This document shows positions 33,136 to 44,720 of a stretch of 64,000 nucleotides of DNA, one piece after another. Where the stretch lies: positions 77,125,541 to 77,189,540 of the forward strand of contig JAMXBB010000010.1 in assembly GCA_024138015.1 (NCBI GenBank), written 5' to 3'. Every line of letters starts with the position of its first letter. Position 1 is the stretch's first letter. The notes under the pieces are model-generated. The model did not search any database and was not told where the DNA came from. It was given only the letters and a program-made list of their open reading frames with translations. This DNA is from Lumnitzera littorea (lineage: Eukaryota; Streptophyta; Magnoliopsida; Myrtales; Combretaceae). The translations under genes and the position numbers were made by a program.

Positions 33136-36100
33136 TGTCACGCCCCAAAGGGACAGAGTCGTAACAGTCCCGCCGTGTAAACCATCCTAAGATAGAAGTT
33201 GGCCTTACAACCGTTATCTTAGACCCGATCTACACAAGGCATCCATGACTAATCCGCTTTGAAGTAAACAGTTTGTAATTTAACTAAATCATTTACCTAA
33301 GAAAGTGAGAAAATCTCTATATATACACTAAAATTTCAGTTATTACAATTAGAGTTTACAATATTTTTCCGTAATATATTTCCTAGTTATTACATTATTC
33401 AAAAATGAAAACTAATTCTAAAATAAAAACTTAGACCTTAAAATATATGTTTGTTCTTCAAAGGTTTTTCCTCACTCCCTAGGATCCAGTAGTTGCTAGC
33501 TTCAGAGTAGTTGTTGCCGCTTCTTAGCCAACACCTGTACAACGTCTATAGGGATGTGAACAACCACAGTTTAGTAAGTTAGGATGGAGAACTTAAAACT
33601 ATACCAAAAACACAACAAGGTTTTCAATCACTTATTAGGTGCAATGCATGTGCAAGCAAATACCATCGCACGACGTAGTCCGGCCCGTCGTGAGATTAGA
33701 GAAATTGTGCCCGCTTTAATCGGGGTTGAGGAGTTGCCGTTAATGCAATAGCTCACGACCAAACCCAGACTTGTGCAATGGAGACCTCGCTCCTCCTGCG
33801 ACTACCTTTGAACCACTGACTTCACCCTCGCCGCGACCTCCTCTCCCGTCACTTAGTTCAACTGAGAATGAAGAAGGGATCATTTTGCAATCCTGCGCTA
33901 TCCCTTTCGAAGGGGTCGATATTTGGCCGGAGAGTCCTAAGTTCCCCTAACGGGTTGCCATGCATGTCCGATTATGATTACTAGTCGTATATTTGATTAA
34001 GTCCAGTTTAAGGTGACCAATCATTTCATACAAATCATACAATACATGTTAGAGCAACAATAGAATCATATCATCACCCATAATCAAGCACATGCACACA
34101 TCCAACTATCTAACAAACACAACCAAGCATAATCTTAAGCCTCCAAAATACAGCATCGTATTAACCCCAACTTACCTCGACTCCTCGCTCACTCACTTGA
34201 GGTCCGATTTGCTCAGGCCATCGCTGGTCATCCCTATAACACAAACGTGGTTTCAGCTTTTCATATAACTATTATATGTTCATTTTATCCTATAACGCTT
34301 ATTGTTAGGTTTTGTTTAGAGTTTAATATGCCTAATTATCTAGGTCTTAAGTCTTTTATAATTATTCTAGGTTTAGGGTTAGGTTCGAGTTCGGTTTCTA
34401 CATCGATTTCTAAATTAGGTTATAATTCAATTTCTAAATAATGTTTTATATTCCAACCCTAGAAATTCGTTTCAACTCATAATGTGAAATTAATCACATT
34501 ACTTCCCGATCTCCTAAATATCATTATTACCCCTAGTCAGTATTTTATTTCATCCGATACACTTATATCCTTATTAGTGTACTGAATTTATTCCTGATGT
34601 GAGAAATTTTTACATTTTTCATATAATTACATAAATTCAAGTTTCTTATTAGATTTATTATATATCCCTATTATTTATATAATATCAATTTTTATCCTAA
34701 TATTTTCTATTTATTACATTTTCAAAAATTACATATTATGCATTATTGCCTATTATGTACATAATGCACTTCTAATATTTCTATCACTTTAATTACTATC
34801 CCTAAACATCAATTATCATTTCAAAATGTCTAAATTCATCCTAAATCAGATTTTACTCCTAATTTCCCTAATTTACAAAATTAACTTAAAGTTAACTATT
34901 TTTTCCTATTAATCATTTACTACATAATTAACCTAATAATTACATCTAACACCTTAAATGCTACAAGTATCATACTTCATCAGATTTCAATATCCTAAAA
35001 CATATAATTATTCACTAAATCAGTAATTAATCATTTAATCATTTAATTAACCCTAAATTACTCATTTTATGCCTCATTTTAGGGCCTAAAAATTATCTAA
35101 AAATTTCAAAAATTAATTTTTGAAAACGGGCTACATAACACTGTTCTATATCATCTAAGTAATCTACACAAAAATTTTGGGCTCGAAACTACACTCCTAA
35201 AGTCATTTATTTCTAAACCGAAACATGCTCGGTTTTGCATGATTTCTTAAGGACCCTATATCATGAGACATATTTTCATCAAAATAATATTTTTTCTAAA
35301 AACTACATACAAAAATATTTTAGAATAACAAAATTCATAATTTTCTAATAATATTTACTATTTTTACAAAATTACACAAGAATCTGGCTGGAAATTGGAC
35401 TCACCGATCTGGGTGGCTCCGGCCACCGCTGGCCGCTGTGGCTTTGTCGGTAGGCTTGGGCACTACCACCACCATGTGGTGGTGGTGGCCGTCCACTTCC
35501 AGCTGCTCATCTGGTAGGGGTTCCCTTTAAAGGCCCTAATTGCACAGTTTTTCTTATTTTTTTTCTAACTCGAATTTTTCTCTCAATTTTTGCCTCTCTT
35601 TATTTTTCTCACTTTCCAAACTGCTTAAATGAGCTCTGTGATTTTTCTTGCTATTTATAAACAATTTTGGTAATTCTTGTGCATTAAATTAGACAAGACA
35701 ATTGCTTTATCCCTTAATTTTTGGCTTTTGTGTTGCCTAATTCTAATTAGTTAATTTTTCTTTTTTAGATTCTGACTTGCCACGACTAGGTTTGCATCAT
35801 TCCACACCCTTCTGATTTTTTTTTATTTTTTCATAATTAATTTATAATTTCCTTTCTTTATTTACTAAGTTTTTAGCCAATTTAAATAATTTCACGTATT
35901 TTTATCTATACATAAATATATGTGGAGTATAAGTAAACATTCCTAATTATGATTTTGGTCATTCTAAAATTTTTAGTATACATATAATCTATCTCTAGTA
36001 ATTTATTAGTTATTAGATTACACTTTTTGCCTTTTCGGTAATTAACAATTATTATGCTTAAAATTTGAAAATTTTATAGTCTCCTATTTTATTACTTCTT

Positions 36101-36220
36101 TTCATAAATTCAAGTTTTCGGGGTCATTTTTACTAATATTTCTCTCAATAGTTTATAATTTAGGCTTGATCGGATCTTTCAGCCGATCGAAATCTTGAGT
36201 GATTAGTTGTAGGGCTTACA
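33136..36220 (-). mobile_element. Solo LTR (3085 bp) inside element B gag
   Basis: Plus-strand ends are TGTCACGCCCC and GGGCTTACA, flanked by CTTGG at 33131-33135 and 36221-36225. I see no internal direct repeat of its ends and no coding motif, so it is a single LTR left after LTR-LTR recombination. On the minus strand it runs TGTAAGCCC...GGGGCGTGACA, an LTR end style known from Tekay/Del-type chromoviruses; hence the strand. The TATA box on that strand is at 35659-35651. A CCACCACCA-TG-TGGTGGTGG hairpin centre lies at 35465-35486. Confidence 0.8.
35651..35659 (-). promoter_or_regulatory. TATA box in solo LTR
   Basis: CTATTTATA on plus, TATAAATAG on minus, in keeping with the minus orientation proposed for this LTR. 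Confidence 0.5.
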
Positions 36221-36225
36221 CTTGG
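36221..36225. repeat. Target-site duplication CTTGG (right of solo LTR)
   Basis: Identical to 33131-33135. Comparison with B2 gag shows one copy in the uninterrupted gene region. Confidence 0.8.
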
Positions 36226-36485
36226 TTCACTGGAAAGGCTTCTAGTACTCATTCATTCATCTGCCTTCTTGACCTATCTCTCATCTCTCAACCTTGCTCA
36301 ACAATTCTCTCACGCAGTCCAGTCTCTAAAACTTTGTTTACTAAGACAACTAAGTTGGCCACAATAGCAGCAAGATCTTGTATCTGCTCATCAATAGTAT
36401 GCGGTGTTTGTTGGGTCACATGACTACGACCATGAGTATCACTCTCGGCATCGTTAATCTCTTCGTGAACATTAGGATTCGACAT
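36221..36485 (-). pseudogene. Element B: gag, N-terminal part
   Basis: ATG at 36485 (minus) starts MSNPNVHEEINDAESD, then DEQIQDLAAIVANLVVLVNKVLE. The frame is open to 36288. The reading joins 33135 once the solo LTR and one CTTGG copy are left out. An upstream in-frame ATG at 36521 lacks a counterpart in B2, so I prefer 36485. Confidence 0.7.
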
Positions 36486-36667
36486 TCTCAAAAACAATGC
36501 TTCAGAAAATACTCTCCACATGGGAAACCTTTACTCATACACACACACACACAAATACCATTTGAACTTAAATTGTGACTTGCTCTATTCTTCCAAACAA
36601 AAATACAACATCTCAACTAGCAAATAAGTAGGGACTATCGCCACATAACTTTGGGTTATAACCTTAA

Positions 36668-36679
36668 GCTCTAATACCA
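36668..36679 (-). promoter_or_regulatory. Element B: primer binding site, tRNA-iMet type
   Basis: Minus strand TGGTATTAGAGC, one change from TGGTATCAGAGC, 11 bases from the 5' LTR edge. Confidence 0.8.
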
Positions 36680-36690
36680 AGATTATATGA

Positions 36691-37607
36691 TGTGCCTAGG
36701 AGCTCAATTATCACTAAGGCTTATGGTAACGAATTCGAACTAATGGGTCCTTAGAGATATTAAAGAAAGATAAGGTGAAACAGTTTGAGAACTGACTAGA
36801 GTAGCTGATGTGAAGCTACTCGGAAGATATAATACACTAATGAACACAATACGACTTGACACTTCACTTGATATGACATACAAGTTGATGTTAAAGTCCA
36901 CCTACTACTAATCTTGTGTTACTGGGCAAGTTTAGACGAGAGTGATGGGAAAATGGACTTAGAGAGGGTTGTCTCATAAAAACAATATATTCAATGTATA
37001 TGTCTAAGATGAGATGATTTTGGCTTACAAGAAGAAGGAACTATTTATAGTAAGTCCCTAGGGCAATATTACAAATAAGGAAATTATAAGAATGTATATG
37101 CAAAAAAAAGGAAATCCTAGTACATACGAAAATGGTAAAGGGGGTAAAAGACAAAAAAGGGGAAAATAGTACAATGTTAGATAAAACGGACAGGTAGCAA
37201 TGTAACATTGGTTCCATACCAGGATTCTCTAAGCATAACAGGCAGGAGGAGTTAAGACATAAGGAGGCAGAGGTTGAGATGTGAAGGAAATGCCGGGAGA
37301 GTTGGTAGGAGGCCGAGAGAGAAATACTTGGCCAAGGAGGTAGATCTCTTTGCTTGGCAATAGACTTTCGACAAGTGAATGTCTGATCACTCGGCAAGAG
37401 CTTTTAGCTAGAGAATAGTCAACATTGGTACAAGATAACGAACAAAGCAAAGAATAACCACCAGAAGCTCCCAAGGAATCCAACCATCCTCCCTCAGCAT
37501 AATATTTCTCATCATTGGTGAGTTGATGAGAGAAAATCCTTCAAGTGAGGGACTGGAGGCCCTTGAGACGTACAAGATTGATTAGGCCAATAATCGATAA
37601 CCCATTA
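36691..37607 (-). mobile_element. Element B: 5' LTR
   Basis: Plus-strand ends are TGTGCCTAGGAGC and GATAACCCATTA; the terminal CA has become TA. It aligns end to end with 27956-28870. The TATA box CTATAAATAG (minus) is at 37050-37041. Confidence 0.8.
37041..37050 (-). promoter_or_regulatory. TATA box in element B 5' LTR
   Basis: CTATTTATAG on plus, CTATAAATAG on minus. The B 3' LTR has CTATAAGTAG and B2 has CTACAAATAG in the same place. Confidence 0.55.
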
Positions 37608-38606
37608 GACATAGACTTCATCATCTTGCTCCACTCTCTAGATATGGGTGATATTTATCTTGGTGGTAGCTAAAGTGAAGGTAAATCCCACTTGAACATG
37701 TGCAATGACTTTAATTAAGAACATCAAAAGACTAGATATGGAAAGGTCTATTAAATTTTGAGATTACCAACTGGAGAGGAAAAATTTATGAAACTTCAAA
37801 TTGCTAGAACATAAAGGGTGGGCGCAACCACCAACTCCGTTAACTATAGCGCATTATCGTGAATTCTAACTTAGTGCATATGATTGTATCTTGATCAACA
37901 CCATTTATGATGTATTATACTATGTTACACTCAAATGTATGCCATATTATAGTTTTGCTATCTTAAGCTAATTTGTATTAGCATAGTTGAAGCTTAAGTT
38001 GCTATTTTTCTAAGATAATGATGATTTCAATTCAAGTTCAAGTTATTTATGGAGTCAATAGTAGAATATCATAATAATAAAACTCAGGGTGGTTCAAAAT
38101 GGAATTCTTTTAACATCAAACTTCCATTAATTCAACTATAGAACTCATTAAGTTTTTAAAGAGAAACAAAATTCACCCTTAGCCTATTCAATTATCAATT
38201 TATCATACTCAAAAAATGACATTCTAATGATATTGGTTAAAAGTGTAAGACTAGAACACAGAACTTTTAAAGACTATCATTATCCTAACCAAAAAGTAGT
38301 AATGTGCTTAGTCAAAACTAGACACTATTCGACTAAACACGAAAAATATCAAGAGAATCTCTTAAGGACCACTTATACACCCTTCCCCCTGTAAATCTTA
38401 ATTGAATTGAACATATATAAATGGCCACTCAACCTGCTACAAAATGAAAGGGCACAATGTCTGTGCATAACTAAATTATAGATAAGGTATTTTGTGGAAG
38501 GAGAACTATTTCATCTTCTTATAAGACCACAAAAGATTTCATTGCAAATTTATATTCAATTTCCCTATAGTTTGCTTAAAATGCCATATGATAGATAGTT
38601 GGGCAT
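37608..38606. other. AT-rich DNA, no gene seen
   Basis: No recognisable coding frame, LTR edge or repeat on either strand. It does not continue the integrase of C, so it is not the other side of the original target of B. It may be old host sequence. Confidence 0.4.
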
Positions 38607-38614
38607 ACTAGCAT

Positions 38615-38951
38615 TAGAGGTGTATAAGTAGGCTTTGGCCCATAGGCCGACCCATTTAACCTACATTTTAAGCTGATTTGGTTAGGATTTTTTAGCTGGT
38701 TTAAAAAGTTGGCAAAATGAACCTGGCCTATTTAACCTGTAAGCCAAAATGAGTAGGTTTGGGTAGGTCTGCTTAACACATTTATGCCTTTTGGCCCATG
38801 GACCAGTCCTTTTAACTCACTTTTTAAACTGATTAAGGTCGAGGTTTTTTAGGCCATTTAAAAGGTAGGCTAAATGAGCTCAATCAATTTAACTCATGGG
38901 CCAAAGTAAGTTAAGACAGGTTGGCCTGTTTAACCCACTTGCATACCTTTA
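38615..38951. mobile_element. hAT-type MITE, 337 bp
   Basis: The left end TAGAGGTGTATAAGT and the reverse complement of the right end, TAAAGGTATGCAAGT, match at 12 of 15 bases. It is flanked by ACTAGCAT (38607-38614) and ACTAGCGT (38952-38959), an 8-bp duplication with one change, as hAT transposases make. The subterminal parts are rich in GGCCCA and GTTTAAC-type motifs, also seen near the ends of the larger element at 42786-58114. There is no coding capacity. Confidence 0.75.
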
Positions 38952-39060
38952 ACTAGCGTATGCTATTTGATTTAGGCCTTTTCTTCTTTCTTGCAAAACT
39001 ATTAGGTCTAATTTCAATGATCATTCTTTTTGTCTTGAAAAGAAGAGGCACAACTTGTTT

Positions 39061-41045
39061 TGTAACGCCCCAGAACCAATGGTCACTGTAACCCACCACA
39101 TATCCCTAATTTTTTAATGACACGTTAAGACTTTAAAACTAACTATAATCTCTAAGGTTACTTATAACAAGAATAATTCTCCATTTACAAACTATTCAGA
39201 TGACTTATAAGAGAGTCATTACAACTACATTTATAATTAGAAACAGGGTTCCTATCTCCTAAAACAACTACACCTGCCACCAAATCCTTCTTACCTCATT
39301 TTCATGACTCCATGAATAGATAGTTTGTCATCATATTATAATACAATTCACCTTAGTAAATCTATTGAATGCTGGTACTTTCATCTCTATATACCAACTA
39401 TAGCATCAACCTATCACTATATCAAGCATCTCTTTTCCCAACCTGTTAGTAATAGCCCTAAACACTACGTAAGCAGTAACTCATAAAATCTACCTACAAC
39501 TATAAAAGTAAAATAATGAATTGAAACCCAGTACGTAATGTACAAGCACACATGGATGCCAAACCAATCATGCACGTACATTTAATGTAAGTAATGACAA
39601 AAGAATAGTAACAATCAATTAATTGATGATCTTGAATTTAGGCTAGCAACCAACAAGGGGATGCTCATGGCCCGTATATTGTTTTATATATATAAGCCTT
39701 TTTACACATACAATTACATTGTTTGCTCCCTAAAGATCTACCACTACCGACCCCTAAGATGAGCCAACACCTATGAGTCCAAAGTCTAGAAACCATGATA
39801 TCGAAATTTAACTGTGTTGTTTCAAAATGTAAGTCCATTAGGGAATTCTTATATGAGATCAGCATTCACCCCCTTGAGATCTACCAACACTGGCCCCTAA
39901 GACAAGCCAAGCATAATCAGCAAATCAAGTTTTAGGTCGGATATAAGTTAGTCAATTACTTATCAACCTTAACAAACATAAGCAACACATAAGTATCACG
40001 TGCCTAGAATGCTGAACCAAATCAGTTCTAAGCTTGAATCCAATCAACCATGAAACTCGAGTCTAACAAACTAACAATTAACATAAAAAGAAAAAAACTC
40101 TTCTTATATTACTTCTCAAGCCAATGTAAGTCACATTACAAAGAAATCCTACCTAACCCACTTCACACCTCTCAACTTGCATCCAAAAAGTCTTACTACC
40201 CTAAGCACCTAGAGATCTTGGGAAAGCTATGAAAAGATTGGATCTTTAGGCAAAAGAAATTTAGGTGAAATGATGAATGAGTTAGGAAAAAAATTAAAGG
40301 AGCTTAAGGAAAACAAGTTTCTAAGCAAAACTTCCAACTTAGCATAGATTAACACTACCTAAAGGCAGCTTACAATTCTACACAATTAAGCTTCTAAAGG
40401 CATAAGGAATGGATAAAGATTAGATCTTTAGATTGAGGATGGAAGTGTAAAGCACTTGGTTAAAGGATTAGGGAAGGGGGAAACTCCAGAAAAACAATCC
40501 CTTAAGTAAAATCCCCAACTCTCTTGGCTTAACACTACCTAAAAGCATCTTAAGACCCTAATCAATGTAAGATTCTAAGGGTTACGATAACTTGAAAAGA
40601 TTGGATTTTTGAATAATATTAGATATGTACAACACTTAAGTGTATGTTTAGAGTTGAAAAAGCCAAAAGAATACAAGTTTAGGTAATGGATAGGATACAG
40701 CGTCCGAATACTAACTATTAGCGTTTAGATGCCAAGTTGAAAATGGCTTCTAGACATAAGAAAGAGGCTAATCCCTATGGCATCCAGACACCATGCAACA
40801 ATCTTACCCATGGATAGCTTGATTCGACATTAATTTCCATTACTTAAACCCTAACTCCTTCCTACATGAATTCATCTACATCTTAAGTAGCTTCAACCTC
40901 TAATTACTCAACCTAATATAACCAACTCAAAAATCAAAACTCTTAGCCCAAATTAAGAAAAAACACATTCAAACTCTAAAAAAGAGAAAGAATACTCACT
41001 TGAATAATTAAAATACCTCTTGAAATTTAAAGGTTAGACTTTACT
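39061..41045 (-). mobile_element. Probable LTR fragment with TGTAACGCCCC end
   Basis: It begins TGTAACGCCCCAG, close in style to the solo LTR end TGTCACGCCCC at 33136, and is similarly AT-rich and non-coding. Orientation is inferred from that likeness (GGGGCGTTACA as the 3' end). No second terminus or duplication was found. A D-family LTR fragment begins at 41046 and cuts it. Confidence 0.4.
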
Positions 41046-41731
41046 TGATAGGAATTAAGCTATCGGACCTTTGACCCGAGCCCAAGCTTGAGGACTTGAA
41101 AGTATGATAAGGTAAATTCTCTCTTTGCGACCAACATTTAAAGAGTCTAAGCTATTACAGTTTGCTGACTTGCTACTCTATCCAAGCCAAACTCTCCTGT
41201 ACTTATCCATAGTCATTGACTACCCTATGATGCACTTGAACAATAGCTTGGCTTGCCCAACCACCGACTTAATTGACTTAAATTTGAACTGCTTAAAGCA
41301 TGCCCAAGTTGAATTCAACCTAGAAGAATCATCAGCTCAACTCGGCATCACTACTTGGCAACAACTAGGTTAATCGTACAATTTTTTCTACTACTACTAA
41401 AAGTCCTTCCTTTAGTTACCAGCCATATGTCCAAACACCCATGTGATAGGATCTTCCGTATGGGACGGATGCTTTTCTTGATTTTTCATCTATATCCCTT
41501 AACATTCCTTATACATTGCTTATTTTGAGCAATACTCTTTTGGCCATTTCCATTTATAGTAGTTGCCCTAATAATTTAGGTATAAATACCCTTATAAATG
41601 CAACAGCAAACATCATTGTCATATCTCTCAATATAAAATATACTTCATTTTCGTGAGCATTTTCTTCACTTACTTCACTCTTATCTTAACCCTTAAGCAA
41701 GGCTAGTAGTGAGTACCCTCACTGAGTTAAT
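41046..41731 (+). mobile_element. LTR fragment of the element D family
   Basis: Start TGATAGGAATTAAGCTA against TGATGGGAATCAAGCTA of the D 3' LTR. Later landmarks are TTGCCCTAATAATTTAGGTATAAATAC against the D promoter region, and TTAAGCAAGGCTAGTAGTGAGTACCCTCAC against its U5 side. It stops at the N at 41732, so about 690 of ~860 bases are present. The TATA box TATAAATA is at 41581-41588. No internal region follows. Confidence 0.65.
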
Positions 41732-41732
41732 N
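41732..41732. other. Ambiguous base (N)
   Basis: The only N in the window, exactly where the D-family LTR match stops. It may mark an assembly join rather than a single unclear base. Confidence 0.6.
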
Positions 41733-42777
41733 AAAAATTAGTGCAAAAAGGATAAGGACTGCAACATAATATAACAAAAAGAGAATGCATTATGGCAATT
41801 CATTAGAATAAAGTGAGTCAATTGATGATCAACTCATTGCTCCATCTTTAGTATGCAAGTTTAACAAAAAATAAATAAAGCAAGCTTCCATGAGCTATAT
41901 GAGAGCCAGAGTATTTTAAGTACTAGAATCCATAACATCTTGGTTGTCTTTTCAAAATGTCTAGCATAACTTCCACTTTGTGTTTGGGACTATAGGAACA
42001 AAGGGAAAAGGAGATGAATGGTTCCATTTACTTTGTTCATTTTTTATTATAAAAAGGAAAAGAAGAAAAGTGAAGTGTGCTTTCAACAAAATTTCCCTAT
42101 TTTATTTCATTAAACATTGTTATGAAGAGTGCCACTGTAGTTTTAGTCTCTAATTACATAGCAAAGCAATAAACTTCGAAGGGAAAATAATTTCATCCAT
42201 TTCCTTTTACTTCCGTCTATTTCTACCATTTAGTTAAGTTACCAAATACAATAGCATTTTATTTCCATCCATCCATTCATACCTATTAATACACCTGTTC
42301 ATGTAAGATAGCTAAAGCCAAAATAAAGTTGTGCTAAGCATACATATTGTAAGCTATACTAAAGTGATATATAGGTCATGTAGGTTGGTTTATATGGTTG
42401 GAGATAATTGGTTATATTAAGGCTGTGCCTCTCCATTGCAAAATTAATAAAAATAAAAGACGGGGTGGGGGGTAAGAGTAATGTTGTGCAAATGCCATTT
42501 GTTTAACCTAATATGAACAATCAATAGATTTCTTCTAGTTAAAGAATTATGTTCTCTCTATCGATTCTCTCAATTTTAGGTGACTAATCATAAAAATATA
42601 CATGTATAAATAGAAAACATCAAGTATAATGGCAACTTTACAAACAAGAATCTATTAGCTAAAAAAAAAAAAAAAAGAAAAAAGAACTTGTGATCTCATT
42701 CTATTGAAGAATTATCGACGATATTCTAATTACTAATAGTCATAACAACTTTAGACCATAGGAGAGAGGTTCGAGGC
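41733..42777. other. AT-rich DNA, no gene seen
   Basis: No coding motif, LTR or clear repeat. A G-rich run is present near 42460 and a poly-A run near 42661. Confidence 0.4.
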
Positions 42778-42959
42778 ATGATATGTAAAGCCATGCAAAT
42801 GGGTCTTAACTTGCAAGCTAGCCCGTTTAATTCATTTTTAAAAAGGGTTTAGGTTAAGCTTTTTAGCCTGCTTAAAAAGCATGTTAAATTAGCTCTACCA
42901 CTTAACCTACAAGTTAATCCATGGTAGGCCAAGTTGGCTCGCTTATATAAAGAAAAAAA

Positions 42960-44365
42960 AAAGGCATAGTAAATCCCTATCATTCTAAACTAGTGCTGCA
43001 CAACACACACTATAAACTTCTACTCTTATACAATACACCCATAATCTCCTTTACGTTTTCAAGAATCAAATTCGAACTCTTCAATGCTTTCTTTCTTCCT
43101 CATCGTTGTTTCTCCATCAAAGAACCGAAGTAGGAAGTTTCTATTATTGTCATTACTCTTCAATCATCAATCAAGTCCAAGTAATCTTCCTCCCTCAATT
43201 TTTCTTGTTTTTTTTCTATTAAGAAGGAAACAACTTATTAACAAACGGTGAAGCATATCAAAGAAATTCAATTCCCTTATTTTGGTATGATTTTACCATG
43301 CTAAAGTCATGTTCTCTAAGTATTTTATGTCATAGATATAATAAAGTTTGCATCTTTATTTATCCATTGAAAATTTAAATTGCTGCCTTATAACTTAAAA
43401 TTATTTGTAATTGGTTTTTCCTATCACAAGTTTAGTTGTGGTTTAAGGAGCTAAATGCATAGTAGCTTTTTAGAAGATTTTGAGTAGAATAAAAATTATA
43501 GGTTTTTGTTCTTAAGTAGTAACTAGTAGTTTTAGTATTTGATTTCAAAGGTTTATTTAATCCAAATATTTTTCCTTTTTAATACAACTTAGCCAGCTAA
43601 AAAAATTACTTGTATTTTGGTTTAATTGTGTTTATAACTTTTACATTCCCTCTATTTGTTAAAATGTTTGTGTTGTGTTACTATTTCATAGAAAGTTTTT
43701 AAAATGGAAATATTGGAGCTCGGACGACTTGGAAATTTTTCTCTATAAGCAATCCAAGAAGTGATTAAACCCAAGGTAATATTTAGTTGGATCTTAATGT
43801 TTTGATCTATTTTAATATTTTCTATAATGTACTTAGGTGAATAGACTGTAATGGATTCATTTTGTGTAACTTATGACTTATTTATGTGATAGTTCCAGTA
43901 GTGATGGAATATACTACTAAACTTTCTTAGCCATAGAAAATTTTGTTTTACCGTTACTACATCTAATCGATGATTATAGGTTTAATTTTGTGTCATGAGG
44001 ATTTCTCCTTTGAATTCATCTTGTTTGGATCCTTCATTTTGCACAAGGAAAAGGATTTTCTTCATTAAATATCAGTAAGGTTAAAAGTTTATCCAATCAT
44101 TAGAAGAAGAATTCTCATATATCATTATTGAGAAAATAAGCTTTTTATCTTATATATATATATATATATTCTTTTGATTCTGTCTTATTACTTTTTTTTC
44201 TTTGCCAATAATTTGCATTAATAGGTTGATGATGGATTTGACATTTTTCCTAGAATTCTTTTCTTTTTCTTTTGTATTGATAAAACTTTCTCTTAATTTA
44301 TAATTTTAACATTTTAATGTTACCATCTAATTATGTGCTATTTTGTGAATTATAGATAATGGTGC
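42960..44365. other. Left arm of hAT-like element, non-coding
   Basis: A pyrimidine-rich part (about 43020-43220) resembles a leader or 5' UTR, followed by AT-rich DNA and a (TA)n run at 44151-44169. No transposase domain was recognised. Confidence 0.4.
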
Positions 44366-44381
44366 AAAAGGACTTAAAACA
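44366..44381. repeat. LINE target-site duplication (left)
   Basis: AAAAGGACTTAAAACA. It matches 57338-57353 (AAAAGGACTTGAAACA) at 15 of 16 bases. Confidence 0.85.
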
Positions 44382-44720
44382 CAAACTAAAGTATATTAGT
44401 TAAGAAAAATGGTTTCTCCTTATGAAAACCTTAGTAGCAAGGCCCCGTCGAAAGACGATGTCAACGACCTACTCCATCGAAGTAAGAAATGGCTCGCTAT
44501 CAATCATGAGGAAAATATATCCACATGAGGAAAATATATCCAAGATGGTTACTTATTCACAACTTGGTCATGGCAAAAGATCAACTAGACTCTCATTTAA
44601 AGATACAATACTCACAAACATAATGGGAGCATATAAGAGATTATGCCTACATAACATCACAAACAAACCCTCAATTGAACAAGAGAGGAGGATGTTATTT
44701 CCAAGAAAGAATAGGATGAT

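Larger units (their letters stand above)
27956..37607 (-). mobile_element. Element B: full-length gypsy (chromovirus-like) element with solo LTR inside gag
   Basis: Two direct LTRs (27956-28870 and 36691-37607; 915 and 917 bp) flank, on the minus strand, a primer site, gag, protease, RT, RNase H and integrase. Without the inserted solo LTR (3085 bp plus a 5-bp duplication) it is about 6.56 kb, normal for the family. Flanking bases do not match (ACTAA left, GACAT right), so one flank has been lost or exchanged. The integrase tail (a VDLTLY-like block and a DLRANLQ-like end) and the ~0.9-kb LTRs recall CRM-type chromoviruses, but this is only a resemblance. Confidence 0.8.

Noticed and set aside
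37229..37483. Minus-strand frames in the element B 5' LTR
   Set aside because: They lie wholly within the LTR and the twin LTR does not keep them; regulatory DNA, not coding.
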